From a virus, in the IMG/VR virus record IMGVR_UViG_3300025137_005870, positions 30,500 to 94,499 of that record: a stretch of 64,000 bases of DNA. One strand, given 5' to 3'. This document shows positions 25,905 to 34,116 of this stretch, piece by piece. The number at the start of each line of letters is the position of its first letter. Position 1 is the first letter of the stretch. The notes below the pieces were generated by a model. The model did no database searches and was not told the origin of the DNA. It was given only the letters and a program-made list of their open reading frames with translations. The position numbers and the translations under genes were made by a program.

Positions 25905-26638
25905 ATTCTGGGATTTTTCTGTGTGGGGAGCGAATGTACTATGCCCGCGATGAGCGGGTCGCCCATATGGTACTTACAACCCGGTATATGGGGGGGAGGG
26001 GGAGGGGGGTACTAGCCGATAACGTAGGTTTAACCTTGTGGATTATTTTATTTAGTTCATTATGAAGCAGTCCCTTATAACCCTTATGCAACCTTAGCTA
26101 TCCTTTGCTATCCCTTTTCGTTTAATAAAAGTTATACACAACCTAATACAACCCTTAGAACCTTAGCTTCCCTTTAGCGATTTATGAACCATTCTCTATT
26201 GTCTGACTGGGGATAGTGCTGTTAGATCCTGCGTTACCGTGGGCTCTATTATCGTGAGTGCCTCATTCCTTCCCAGCCATAGATGTGGGCTGTAGGCTTA
26301 TGTAGGGTTGTGGATAACTTAGGGTTGCGTGAAAAAACGCGACGAGTGCGTGTGCCCTAAGTACAACCCCCTCCAACCATATACAACCAACCCCTACCCT
26401 TATACTACCCTTACCTTACCCTATATTAAACAACGTAGCATATTTTAGACAAAGAAAAAGGGCTTAGATAGGGAGCTTTACGCTACATCCTACCTAAACC
26501 CTACTTGGTCTAGTTCATACTTTAGTTTAGTTCTATACTACTTTATACATTACTGACTATTATGCGGTCAGGTTCTGTCCACCTTATCCCACTTTAAACC
26601 ATTCCTTTCCACTTTGTCTCACTAGTCCCCTAATGGAG
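25905..26638. other. Non-coding tract with DnaA-box-like sites
   Basis: About 730 bp with no convincing gene. It holds TGTGGATAA (26309-26317, exact DnaA-box complement), TTATACACA (26132-26140, identical to a weak E. coli oriC box) and TGTGGATTA (26037-26045, one mismatch). There is also a G-run block (25990-26009) and many CCTTA/ACCTTAG short repeats. It could be a replication origin, a packaging or a regulatory region. Confidence 0.45.
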
Positions 26639-26935
26639 TTAATCATCGTCTGGATACATTTGGATATATCCGCTTAGTATGTCATACCCTATACCAAGCA
26701 TTATATCTCTTTCTTCTACCCACTGAGGATTAACTCTTCTGTTCTTCTCTCCCCTAGTCCATTCTGGACCTTCAAGCCACCTTATAAGATACACGTCATT
26801 CCATGCTCCCTTATACTTTTTTACCTTTTGAACAATACCTTTTATTGGCTCTCGCATAATCCTGCTCTTATGCTGGATAAGCGTGCCTTTGATTATTATT
26901 CTATTGATGTTGCCTTTTAGTCTCGTACTACTCAT
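26639..26935 (-). CDS. VGDLV-like small protein
   Basis: A 98-residue basic protein with beta-rich segments (GIVQKVKKYKGAWNDVYLIRW). It begins the first cluster of SH3-like small genes (26639-27933). Function unknown. Confidence 0.55.
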   Translation of the reverse strand: MSSTRLKGNINRIIIKGTLIQHKSRIMREPIKGIVQKVKKYKGAWNDVYLIRWLEGPEWTRGEKNRRVNPQWVEERDIMLGIGYDILSGYIQMYPDDD

Positions 26936-26948
26936 ACCTTACCTCAAC

Positions 26949-27191
26949 CTAAAAGGGAACTGGATGAATCTGGGGGTTATAGCTTTCTAATATCCTATTG
27001 CCGAGATCCATTGCATAGCCTCTAGTGTTTCCATCTTTACACCATTCGTCTCCGAAAAACAGAATATGATACCAAGAGTCATCTACCTCTTCTTGTGTTA
27101 CCACTGAAAGAATAGATTTACCCTCGACTCTCATTATCATCCCTATCTTGTTTAGACGTCGGTCATAAACTAAATCACCTGCATTAAACAT
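26949..27191 (-). CDS. VGDLV-family small protein
   Basis: The 80-residue protein starts MFNAGDLVYDRRLNKIGMIM and has the usual beta body ending in WYHILFFGDEW. It overlaps the upstream relative by eight bases. Confidence 0.6.
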   Translation of the reverse strand: MFNAGDLVYDRRLNKIGMIMRVEGKSILSVVTQEEVDDSWYHILFFGDEWCKDGNTRGYAMDLGNRILESYNPQIHPVPF

Positions 27192-27459
27192 CGTGATAAT
27201 ACTTTGCGTTGGCTGCTATTCGTTTATCTCTCTTCGATGGAATATCTCTCTTCCATACTCCGTTCTCGGCTTTCACCTCATAAAGCTCACAATCAATTTC
27301 CTTGGTTTCCCTACCGTCTGACCATAGGACCGTAACATCCGAAGAAGTTAGGGTGCCGTCGTTAACGAGGGCCGTGATTGTTCCTACTTGATACTGGACT
27401 TTGGGGTCCGTCATCCAAGCACGACGCACTTGTGTGCCTATATAATACTCACCTAACAT
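27184..27459 (-). CDS. VGDLV-like small protein
   Basis: A 91-residue protein with YYIGTQVRRAWM and VTVLWSDGRETKEIDCELYE. The WSDG(R/K)xTKExDC segment is nearly repeated in the protein at 33907, which supports a common origin of the two clusters. Confidence 0.6.
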   Translation of the reverse strand: MLGEYYIGTQVRRAWMTDPKVQYQVGTITALVNDGTLTSSDVTVLWSDGRETKEIDCELYEVKAENGVWKRDIPSKRDKRIAANAKYYHDV

Positions 27460-27506
27460 TGTTTTATACCTCTTGTGAAAAAAAATCTGGCGCGAAAAAC
27501 CTAACC

Positions 27507-27707
27507 TTAAACCTGCCCTTCGACGCGCTTCACCTTATACATCGCCAAGGGGCCGCGCGCGACCGAGAGGTCTGGATGCCCCGGCCAAGATACCCATTGA
27601 ACGCTAACTTCGGAGCCGTCCTGTCCTAATACAATACCAAGAGTGTTATCATACTTAAAGTATCTAACCATCTCACCCTTTTTGTATTTCTCTGGTTTAA
27701 AGTCCAT
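27507..27707 (-). CDS. VGDLV-like small protein
   Basis: A 66-residue protein with KYKKGEMVRYFKYDNTLGIV and EVSVQWVSWPG, an SH3-like pattern. It overlaps the upstream relative by 11 bases. Confidence 0.6.
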   Translation of the reverse strand: MDFKPEKYKKGEMVRYFKYDNTLGIVLGQDGSEVSVQWVSWPGHPDLSVARGPLAMYKVKRVEGQV

Positions 27708-27933
27708 TACCCTTTACCTTCTCTAACGTGGGTGCAAACTGTGATTCAACGACTGGACCCTCATCCCCATAAGGGTGTTTGAACCACAATACTTTCCAAT
27801 AGCTTAACTTGTGTCTCTCTGCATAGTTTAACTCTAGCTGAGAACAATTGTTAATCAACTTTAACTCTTGAAGCAAGAAGCCTCTGAAGTCCAAAACGTC
27901 GCTTCTTCTTACTAAATCGCCGACCTTTAACAT
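27697..27933 (-). CDS. VGDLV-family small protein
   Basis: A 78-residue protein starting MLKVGDLVRRSDVLDFRGF with the WKVLWFKHPYG strand. It is the first gene of the 26639-27933 cluster. Confidence 0.65.
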   Translation of the reverse strand: MLKVGDLVRRSDVLDFRGFLLQELKLINNCSQLELNYAERHKLSYWKVLWFKHPYGDEGPVVESQFAPTLEKVKGNGL

Positions 27934-27937
27934 AGGG

Positions 27938-28051
27938 TCACCTTACCCAATCGTTGTCAAGCGCCCAATGGAATAACATAATGGGGCCTGACCAAAGCAC
28001 AAAGTTTAAGCCAGCACCCAAAGCAACACATTCAAACATATTTAAATCCAT
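27938..28051 (-). CDS. Micro membrane protein (37 aa)
   Basis: MDLNMFECVALGAGLNFVLW continues with a hydrophobic stretch and a charged tail; one transmembrane helix. AGGAG lies eight bases before the ATG at 28051. Similar micro membrane proteins occur at 30078 and 39608. Confidence 0.5.
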   Translation of the reverse strand: MDLNMFECVALGAGLNFVLWSGPIMLFHWALDNDWVR

Positions 28052-28062
28052 AATCATTTCTC

Positions 28063-29388
28063 CTAAGTTGTGATTTCAAGCACTTTTTCGTGAGTCTTGA
28101 AGTAAGGTTGCGTAGCACCATAGTTATCAGTCATCCACATACGACGACACTTGCTTGGGATAGGCTTTTCAGCGCACATATCCGTGAGCACAATGTGACC
28201 ATCAAACTTGTTATCATTGACATACTGCGAAGGGGCATTAAAGCAGGTTCCACCTGACATAACACGCTCCCACTTCTTCTTCTCACCCTTCTTCCAAGTA
28301 TATACTAGATCTTCATCAACACGAGTATCAAAGGGGACAACCACGAACTCGGCATACTTTGAAAGTTGCTCTAACTCTGCAAAGAACGCTTTGAGCATAG
28401 TATCTGATACACTACCAGATTGGTCAATAGAGATAGCAACGCGAGCAACACGCTCGGCTCGCTTGCCTGCGTGAATGTAGGGGAAACGCTTATTAATACG
28501 CTTCACAGTGGACCGACGATTAGCCTTCTGACTGGCTTTGACGAAGGAGCGCAAAACCTTTTTCCAATCTACCTTTGTAGCGATTGAATCAACGATTTGC
28601 TTACGCATACTAGCGGATACTGAACCCCAGCCCTTAGCACCAGCCTCTTGAACTGCGTCTTTGACCATTTGCTTTAGACGCTCTTCAGCGATTTGCTGGC
28701 TTGTAGCAGCATCTTCACCAGTGGCCTCACCCCAACCACTATGGTCATCGAGAGGGTCGGCGTCACCCATACCACCACCAGAACCAGAGCCTGAGCCGCC
28801 GCTATCGTCCTGCTCTTCGTCTTCTCCGCCTTCACCTTGACCTTGACCCTCACCGTCTTCACCGTCGCCAGAAGAGTCCTTAGAGCCCTCGCTATCGTCC
28901 TCGGATGCTTGCTCGTCATCTTGAAGAATCTTGTAATAAGCATCAGCCGAAAGACCAGTTTCAAGCTCGGTAAACGGTCCACGTCCGGGGATACAGCCGT
29001 TAGTAGGGATTTCATCGGCGATATGAGTGTTGATAGCTAGGTCCGTCGCGATATTCCACAACTTGCTCATACCTTCCTCGGGCATACGGGTAGTCACATG
29101 ACCATAAATCAAGTGATAGAACTCGTGCATCAAGATACCACGAACCCAACGATAAGGATTCTCTCGGTTCTCCTTGACTTCTCCACACTCCTCGATGATA
29201 CGCTCCATAAAATCAGGATTATAAAGCATCTCAAAGCGCCCGTCCTGTGTGATGTGAACACCAGCAGTGGGAACGGAGGTTGTAGCACGCTTATCGATGC
29301 GTCGCGAAAGAGCAGCAAAGAAGGGCTCATTCTGAAGGAGCCGGTGCGTGTGAGTATTAAGGTTGAAACTAGAATCTGAGACTGTCAT
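28063..29388 (-). CDS. DUF2201-like metallopeptidase/vWA protein
   Basis: The 441-residue protein starts at ATG 29388, after CGGGAG. The N-terminal part has MHEFYHLIYGH (HExxH) near residue 95. A long acidic Gly/Ser/Glu/Asp linker follows (residues 170-235). The C-terminal vWA-like domain has AISIDQSGSVSD (DxSGS MIDAS). It pairs with the MoxR ATPase at 30283; MoxR/vWA pairs act as chaperone-like complexes or metal-insertion factors. Promoter at 29431-29486. Confidence 0.8.
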   Translation of the reverse strand: MTVSDSSFNLNTHTHRLLQNEPFFAALSRRIDKRATTSVPTAGVHITQDGRFEMLYNPDFMERIIEECGEVKENRENPYRWVRGILMHEFYHLIYGHVTTRMPEEGMSKLWNIATDLAINTHIADEIPTNGCIPGRGPFTELETGLSADAYYKILQDDEQASEDDSEGSKDSSGDGEDGEGQGQGEGGEDEEQDDSGGSGSGSGGGMGDADPLDDHSGWGEATGEDAATSQQIAEERLKQMVKDAVQEAGAKGWGSVSASMRKQIVDSIATKVDWKKVLRSFVKASQKANRRSTVKRINKRFPYIHAGKRAERVARVAISIDQSGSVSDTMLKAFFAELEQLSKYAEFVVVPFDTRVDEDLVYTWKKGEKKKWERVMSGGTCFNAPSQYVNDNKFDGHIVLTDMCAEKPIPSKCRRMWMTDNYGATQPYFKTHEKVLEITT

Positions 29389-29403
29389 TGCGTACTCCCG
29401 TGC

Positions 29404-29416
29404 GGGGTTCATCCCC
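29404..29416 (-). other. 5'-UTR hairpin
   Basis: GGGG and CCCC around a five-base loop directly after the promoter leader. The MoxR transcript has an almost identical hairpin at 31392-31404. Confidence 0.4.
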
Positions 29417-29430
29417 GACCTTACATATAC

Positions 29431-29486
29431 ATTATACTACAATTTTGAGAGAAAGTAAAGGATTTTGATGTCAAGAGGATGTCAAG
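29431..29486 (-). promoter_or_regulatory. Accessory-region promoter with TTGACA doublet
   Basis: Minus strand: two CTTGAC copies 11 bp apart, 16 bp on to a -35 TTTACT (29454-29459), 17 bp, TATAAT (29431-29436), then GTATATGTAAGG. One of at least nine near-identical modules. Confidence 0.8.
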
Positions 29487-29495
29487 AGAGAAAAC

Positions 29496-29702
29496 CTAGA
29501 TTCCAACTTGCATATCAGGGCCTTCCATAAGTTCTTTTAGGTTGGCTAGTTCCTGCTCTCGCTGGGCGAGGCGCAAACGTAGGCGTTTGATTAATCCTGT
29601 TTTAAGCTCCTCTTCTAAGAAGATCTCACGCAAACCTCTTATGATAGCTTTAACCTCTTCTTTCGTAAGACTTACTGGAAACCTAGCATTAACCTCGGTC
29701 AT
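29496..29702 (-). CDS. Small helical protein (68 aa)
   Basis: Starts MTEVNARFPVSLTKEEVKAI at ATG 29702, with GGAG upstream and a 14-base overlap with the previous gene. It is an all-helical, charged protein of unknown function. Confidence 0.6.
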   Translation of the reverse strand: MTEVNARFPVSLTKEEVKAIIRGLREIFLEEELKTGLIKRLRLRLAQREQELANLKELMEGPDMQVGI

Positions 29703-30069
29703 GGCGATCTCCATCTGGATTATCGTATGGGTCCACATGAACCTCGGACGGGAACTGTAGCGCGTTGTCACGATTGGGAGGCTCGTCGAAAGTATCGGGT
29801 TGAAGGTCAATATCCGTCTCTGGATAATAATCATCAATACCCATCTCGTCTAGCTCCGTCCAAGCGGTGATAGTCTTATAATATGCCGCTCCAAGGCGGA
29901 TAATCTCGTCACTGAAGATATTGATGTATCTAGCAGGGTCAGAACCGATGTCCATTAACACAGGTACAAGCCCGTTTTCTGTGGCCATCTCACTGATAAG
30001 TGTGCTCTGAAACAAGATAGACAAGTCTTCAGCGGCGTTTTCAAGTTGTGATTTAATTTCGTTTGTCAT
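29689..30069 (-). CDS. Unknown acidic 126-aa protein
   Basis: Helical N-terminal half (MTNEIKSQLENAAEDLSILF) and an acidic, Pro/Asp-rich C-terminal half. I do not recognise it. It lies between a micro membrane protein and the helical gene at 29496. Confidence 0.6.
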   Translation of the reverse strand: MTNEIKSQLENAAEDLSILFQSTLISEMATENGLVPVLMDIGSDPARYINIFSDEIIRLGAAYYKTITAWTELDEMGIDDYYPETDIDLQPDTFDEPPNRDNALQFPSEVHVDPYDNPDGDRHDRG

Positions 30070-30077
30070 TTAATACC

Positions 30078-30167
30078 TCAGCTTACTGAAAAGATAGCTA
30101 GAAAGTGTGCAATAATAAGGGTGCTGATAAACAGCGAATCCCAATGTTGATCAATAGTGTTCCACAT
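30078..30167 (-). CDS. Micro membrane protein (29 aa)
   Basis: MWNTIDQHWDSLFISTLIIA then a hydrophobic tail. AAGGAG lies ten bases before the ATG. Too short for certainty, but the ribosome-binding site and composition support it. Confidence 0.4.
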   Translation of the reverse strand: MWNTIDQHWDSLFISTLIIAHFLAIFSVS

Positions 30168-30194
30168 AGTGTAGTTTCTCCTTGGTTAATAAAG

Positions 30195-30270
30195 TGGTGG
30201 GTTGTGTGGGATTCGAACCCACGACCATCGGATTAAAAGTCCGGTGCTCTACCAACTGAGCTAACAACCC
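30195..30270 (-). tRNA. tRNA-Lys (TTT)
   Basis: Full cloverleaf with GGGTTGT/ACAACCC acceptor stem, GTTCGAATC T-arm and CTTTTAA anticodon loop. CCA is encoded. Confidence 0.92.
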
Positions 30271-30282
30271 GAAAGTGTAGGT

Positions 30283-31356
30283 TTACCCTACGATCTCGAC
30301 GATGAAGTCAAGAACCTTCTGGCCATTCGATGCGGTTGCACCGTGCAGCGCGATAACATTGGAGTTATCTGCACTTGCGCCAATCGTTGCGAACAACTTC
30401 ATAGCAACTTCAGAAGGCAAAGTAACGAACCAGTCTGCGAGGTTCTGGATTTGCTCGATTGGAAGCGGACTACGGAGCACTTCACTTGCTTCCATCTTCT
30501 CAACGAGAGCAAGGTGGTCGTTGATACCGAAATCCTTGGTTGAAGCTACCTTACCGTGGACCAGAATGTCCTCGACGGTTACGATGCGCTCGTAGTTCTC
30601 AACAAAGTCACGGAACGAAACAGCAGCTTCGAAGCCGATAAAGGCGGCAGCGAGATTGTAGAGAGGAGCAAGGTTTTGCTTAGGCTCTACGAGAAGGTTA
30701 GCGTTGCCAACGGTATCGTTGAAACGAACCCAAGACCGGCGAGAAGGATAAACCTTGTTCGGCTCGTAACCACCAGCATCTGGCTTGTGCTCTAGGTGAG
30801 CGTGGTTCTGGTTAACAAAGTCCCAAACCATAGGGTCAACCTTGCCATTCGCCCAAGTCAACCAGTCGCTGACGGTAGGCTCTACATCAAACACGGTCCA
30901 ACGGTCAAGCTCGGCAGGGTCCATCTCACCAACTTGGTAGGAAGAAGCTCCACTATGCTCGCCACCGTTGACAGCAGCGAAGATGCGAGTCTGTGGGTGC
31001 AGATGCCAACCGTTCAACTTGCGAGAATCGGTAAGTTCAAAGATACCTTGACGAACCTCCATAGTCGCACGGTCAACCTCATCAAGGAAGAGCACCACAC
31101 CGTTGTCACAAGCCTCTTTGAGCCAATCGGGAGCGTTCCAGCGGGTAGACTCCCCATCGATGGAAGGAAGGCCCATAAGGTCGCCCTCGGTCATTTGAGA
31201 CGCGCGGCGTTCGACGACGGGAAGGTTGCGCTCGGCTGCAAACTGATAGACAACCTCGGATTTGCCGATGCCGTGACGCCCGCGAATAAGCACGGGGAAA
31301 CCTGCATCAATGACGTGAGCAACAACAGAGTTAAAAGTAGTGAAATCGATAGCCAT
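30283..31356 (-). CDS. MoxR-like AAA+ ATPase
   Basis: The 357-residue protein starts MAIDFTTFNSVVAHVIDAGF at ATG 31356, after TGGAGA. It has Walker A GRHGIGKS (26-33), Walker B VVLFLDEVDRA, and sensor-1 IFAAVNGGE. This is the MoxR branch of AAA+ ATPases. The partner is the vWA protein at 28063; both have the same promoter type and the same 5' hairpin. The function in the phage is unknown. Confidence 0.88.
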   Translation of the reverse strand: MAIDFTTFNSVVAHVIDAGFPVLIRGRHGIGKSEVVYQFAAERNLPVVERRASQMTEGDLMGLPSIDGESTRWNAPDWLKEACDNGVVLFLDEVDRATMEVRQGIFELTDSRKLNGWHLHPQTRIFAAVNGGEHSGASSYQVGEMDPAELDRWTVFDVEPTVSDWLTWANGKVDPMVWDFVNQNHAHLEHKPDAGGYEPNKVYPSRRSWVRFNDTVGNANLLVEPKQNLAPLYNLAAAFIGFEAAVSFRDFVENYERIVTVEDILVHGKVASTKDFGINDHLALVEKMEASEVLRSPLPIEQIQNLADWFVTLPSEVAMKLFATIGASADNSNVIALHGATASNGQKVLDFIVEIVG

Positions 31357-31391
31357 TGTGTGAATCTCCAGATTCAAGAGTTGAGTTCGGT

Positions 31392-31404
31392 GGGGACCAT
31401 CCCC
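31392..31404 (-). other. 5'-UTR hairpin
   Basis: GGGG and CCCC around a five-base loop in the MoxR leader; matches the one at 29404-29416. Confidence 0.4.
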
Positions 31405-31418
31405 GACCTTACATATAT

Positions 31419-31474
31419 ATTATACTAAAATTTGAGGCAAAAGTAAAGGGTTTTTGTGTCAAGAGGATGTCAAG
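31419..31474 (-). promoter_or_regulatory. Accessory-region promoter with TTGACA doublet
   Basis: Doublet at 31458-31463 and 31469-31474; -35 TTTACT (31442-31447), 17 bp, TATAAT (31419-31424). Drives the MoxR gene. Confidence 0.8.
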
Positions 31475-31497
31475 ACGAGAAAGGGAGGTTAAAGCTC

Positions 31498-32214
31498 CTA
31501 GATCGTCGTCTCAATAGTTGAAACATCTAGCTCGTCTCGAAGATCTCCGTGCCAGTCGCGGGGAATCTTGTGTCCACCCCACTCCTTATCGCGGAAAGTG
31601 TCCTTCAAACCTAGCTTACCGTCGTGATACTCGGGTGGCAGGATAGCGAAGATAGACGATTCGTCAGCTTTAACCTCAACTTTGTAGTTTTGGCCATAAT
31701 CTTTGCCGCGAATATCCATTGATAGAGCGAAATCGCTGCTCCAACGGTCCTTATTGGCGTTACCCAGCCGTTCCAGAGGTAGAACGTGGAATACGCGGGC
31801 ATCCTTTTTGTGCATACTGACCTTGGACCAATCCACGGACATCACGAGGTAAAGGGTCTTTGAACCTCCCCAATTCTCGGCAGAGAGCAAAGCGCCGGGT
31901 CCAAGCCCATTTTCAAGGACTGCCTTGAGGTAGTTAGAGCGATACTCTTTGTTGCGGATGCGGTAACGCTCCATCTGTGCCTTCATTTTGGAGCATCCAG
32001 CCCGAGAATGGCCAGCCTCTCCACAGTAGGAGCAAGAGCGGTTCTTGGCGGCTGTGGCTTTACGCTGCTTCTTCCTGTCGTATGCTTCGACGGTGCCGGT
32101 CATAATGCCTAGCTCGCGATACTCTTCGATTTTAGCCTTATACTCTGGACAACTAGACTTGTTGTGACCTGTGCCGTAGCAGTATGAACATCGGACTGTG
32201 CGCTTATAACTCAT
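31498..32214 (-). CDS. Protein with two CCHC zinc knuckles
   Basis: The 238-residue protein has CSYCYGTGHNKSSC (near residue 9) and CSYCGEAGHSRAGC (near residue 61), both C-x2-C-x4-H-x4-C. Such retroviral Gag-type knuckles bind single-stranded nucleic acid and are rare in phages. The C-terminal 140 residues form a beta-rich domain of unknown type. It has its own promoter at 32244. A role in RNA or ssDNA binding is likely. Confidence 0.8.
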   Translation of the reverse strand: MSYKRTVRCSYCYGTGHNKSSCPEYKAKIEEYRELGIMTGTVEAYDRKKQRKATAAKNRSCSYCGEAGHSRAGCSKMKAQMERYRIRNKEYRSNYLKAVLENGLGPGALLSAENWGGSKTLYLVMSVDWSKVSMHKKDARVFHVLPLERLGNANKDRWSSDFALSMDIRGKDYGQNYKVEVKADESSIFAILPPEYHDGKLGLKDTFRDKEWGGHKIPRDWHGDLRDELDVSTIETTI

Positions 32215-32243
32215 GTATGTATTCCTCTCCTGATTACATATAC

Positions 32244-32299
32244 ATTATACTAAATTTTGGGGCTGAAGTCAATCGATTAAATGTCAAAGAGATGTCAAG
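32244..32299 (-). promoter_or_regulatory. Accessory-region promoter with TTGACA doublet
   Basis: Doublet starting at 32283 and 32294; -35 TTGACT (32267-32272), 17 bp, TATAAT (32244-32249). Drives the zinc-knuckle gene. Confidence 0.8.
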
Positions 32300-32361
32300 A
32301 GCCATATTACAGCTAGAGCCAGCATATTCGAGAACAGAGCAAACGACCAATAAAACGTCAT
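32284..32361 (-). CDS. Possible micro membrane protein (25 aa)
   Basis: MTFYWSFALFSNMLALAVIW and five more residues, fully hydrophobic. AGAGGA lies eight bases upstream. It runs into the promoter of the next gene; doubtful. Confidence 0.3.
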   Translation of the reverse strand: MTFYWSFALFSNMLALAVIWLLTSL

Positions 32362-32406
32362 CAGGCCGTTCCTCTTCTTTCGGTGGTGCGTTAGCCTACT
32401 ATTCAT

Positions 32407-33225
32407 CTATCGCTTCCCCTTCTTAATCCATCGTTCTTCGACGTGAAGCGGCGATGTCTCCCCGAAGAAAAGCACAGAATAAACCTTACTTCCACGAGCA
32501 GGGCTGGTAACCGGCTTTGCTCCTACCTTTAGGACGGTTGCCAGTTTGCCCGTTCGGGTCTTGTTCTCTCCAAGAGCGGACCAAGTAACATAAAGAAGGT
32601 TAGATGGAGCGGTGGCCCGCAAAGATACCATAGAACCTACACTATAGCGAGGCTCTGCCAAGGTTGCGGCGATAACCTTGCCTGCAAACTTGTTTTCCAC
32701 CATCTTCTTATAAGCCCGCTCGGAAGGGATGAATGTGTTGTCCTCCAAAGCCTTGGTTGCAAGGTCTTTAAAGTAAGGAGGGTTAGCAAGGTAATACCGT
32801 GCTGCAATCTCCATCATCTCCCGCATCTCGGAAGTAAAGCTCGAAGCCCAACTTTCGCGCTGCTCCTGTGCTTTGTCGCTGTGTCGGTCTGCGACCTTCA
32901 CCAAAATCTCCTTTTGACGGGGAGAAAGCTCCTTACCGATAGCCATTTGATGTTTGATGCTGGTTACAAAGTTCACACCCCAAGGGTCTTGTGCAGCCTC
33001 TGCGCGAGAAATCAAGCTATCAAGGCGACTTTGCTTGTCTGCGTCGATTGCGGGAGCAGAAGCAAGTTGTTCTTGCATAATGTCCAAAGCCTGCCTTTGA
33101 CCTGCACTTAGGGTCTTTTTGTTGGTGAATTGCTCTTGAAGCGACTCGATGAAAGAGCGGCTTGAACCTTGCAAACGAGTGTCTGCGAGGATAGAGTCAA
33201 AGATTGGTTGGATACGTCTGGCCAT
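32407..33225 (-). CDS. Helical-repeat protein with C-terminal SH3-like domain
   Basis: The 272-residue protein has helical repeats: RSFIESLQEQFTNKKTLSAG and NFVTSIKHQMAIGKELSPRQ are similar units of about 55 residues. From about residue 190 (YSVGSMVSLRATAPS) it resembles the VGDLV small-protein family. This is the only large protein in the window with that domain fused on. Function unknown. Confidence 0.65.
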   Translation of the reverse strand: MARRIQPIFDSILADTRLQGSSRSFIESLQEQFTNKKTLSAGQRQALDIMQEQLASAPAIDADKQSRLDSLISRAEAAQDPWGVNFVTSIKHQMAIGKELSPRQKEILVKVADRHSDKAQEQRESWASSFTSEMREMMEIAARYYLANPPYFKDLATKALEDNTFIPSERAYKKMVENKFAGKVIAATLAEPRYSVGSMVSLRATAPSNLLYVTWSALGENKTRTGKLATVLKVGAKPVTSPARGSKVYSVLFFGETSPLHVEERWIKKGKR

Positions 33226-33250
33226 GTTGTTCTCTCCTGATTACATATAC

Positions 33251-33306
33251 ATTATACTAAATTTTGAGGCTAAAGTCAAGCCTTTGTTTGTCAAGTAGAT
33301 GTCAAG
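33251..33306 (-). promoter_or_regulatory. Accessory-region promoter with TTGACA doublet
   Basis: Doublet at 33290-33295 and 33301-33306; -35 TTGACT (33274-33279), 17 bp, TATAAT (33251-33256). Drives the gene at 32407. Confidence 0.8.
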
Positions 33307-33311
33307 ACTGA

Positions 33312-33557
33312 TTAACTAGGTTGTTCCACAAGAACTAGATCTCTCACGTCATACATCTGTTTCTTCCCTATCTTTGAGCCAGTGAGCCAAATCACTGATG
33401 CTTTCTTGATTATTCGTCCTTGTCCATAATCCATACTTCCAACCTGTGCTATCGCTGCCAGTGCTGACCTGTCGCCTTTGTAGCAAACTGTGTCTCCTCT
33501 CTCTATTTCCCGCTTATAACCGGGGTTATCTTCGTTCGACGGGTATGTATACCTCAT
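33312..33557 (-). CDS. VGDLV-like small protein
   Basis: An 81-residue protein with EIERGDTVCYKGDRSALAAI and SVIWLTGSKIGKK. Last gene of the tandem array that starts at 35166. Confidence 0.6.
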   Translation of the reverse strand: MRYTYPSNEDNPGYKREIERGDTVCYKGDRSALAAIAQVGSMDYGQGRIIKKASVIWLTGSKIGKKQMYDVRDLVLVEQPS

Positions 33558-33741
33558 TTATCATCTCCACATCTTCTTTGTATCTAAACCAAGGTTTGCC
33601 CATTGTTTTGAGCCACTGTATCCTCACAAATTCTTGATTCCATTGGTCTGCGCCCTCTTCCACTATGACGCCTACCCCCAGACCTTTTGCGTCACCCTCG
33701 GCAGCTTCGGGCTTTAACCTTACTAAATCACCGACTTTCAT
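33526..33741 (-). CDS. VGDLV-family small protein
   Basis: A 71-residue protein: MKVGDLVRLKPEAAEGDAKG then VRIQWLKTMGKPW. It overlaps both neighbours in the array. Confidence 0.7.
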   Translation of the reverse strand: MKVGDLVRLKPEAAEGDAKGLGVGVIVEEGADQWNQEFVRIQWLKTMGKPWFRYKEDVEMINEVYIPVERR

Positions 33742-33920
33742 TTTCCACTCACTGAAATAAGATTGCTTGTATACACGAGGTCGTAGCCTTCTGCCGATTG
33801 TGTTGGTTCCAAATACCTAATGCGGACCTCGCCTTTATATGAGGGAACATAGGTAACAATCGCTAGCTTACCCTTGCTTTTACAGTGTGGTGCTATTCTT
33901 ACTAAATCACCGACTTTCAT
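33738..33920 (-). CDS. VGDLV-family small protein
   Basis: A 60-residue protein: MKVGDLVRIAPHCKSKGKLA then VRIRYLEPTQ. It overlaps the upstream copy by 14 bases, where MKVGD of this gene is read in another frame as the upstream tail. Confidence 0.7.
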   Translation of the reverse strand: MKVGDLVRIAPHCKSKGKLAIVTYVPSYKGEVRIRYLEPTQSAEGYDLVYTSNLISVSGK

Positions 33921-34116
33921 TTAGGGCCTCCAGATAACAATCCCATTCCTTTGTGTGCTTGCCATCGGCCCATAGAACTTCGTAAATGCGTTTCTTAGGG
34001 TGAGGCTGCGCCTCTCTGTCACTTAACCCTACCACGATGCCGGACGCCGCATAGCGGCTCTCAGAGGTCTTAAACGCGGTTGGAGAACTAAACTTTACTA
34101 AATCACCGACTTTCAC
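33907..34116 (-). CDS. VGDLV-family small protein
   Basis: A 69-residue protein starting at GTG 34116 (MKVGDLVKFSSPTAF) with EVLWADGKHTKEWDC, close to the 27184 relative. It ends LNESR. Confidence 0.7.
   Translation of the reverse strand: MKVGDLVKFSSPTAFKTSESRYAASGIVVGLSDREAQPHPKKRIYEVLWADGKHTKEWDCYLEALNESR

Noticed and set aside
25905-26638. CRISPR array
   Set aside because: The short repeats are irregular (5-9 bases) and lack constant spacers.
30796-31428. Plus-strand frame of 210 codons
   Set aside because: It lies antisense to the MoxR ATPase gene, has no ribosome-binding site and a random composition.
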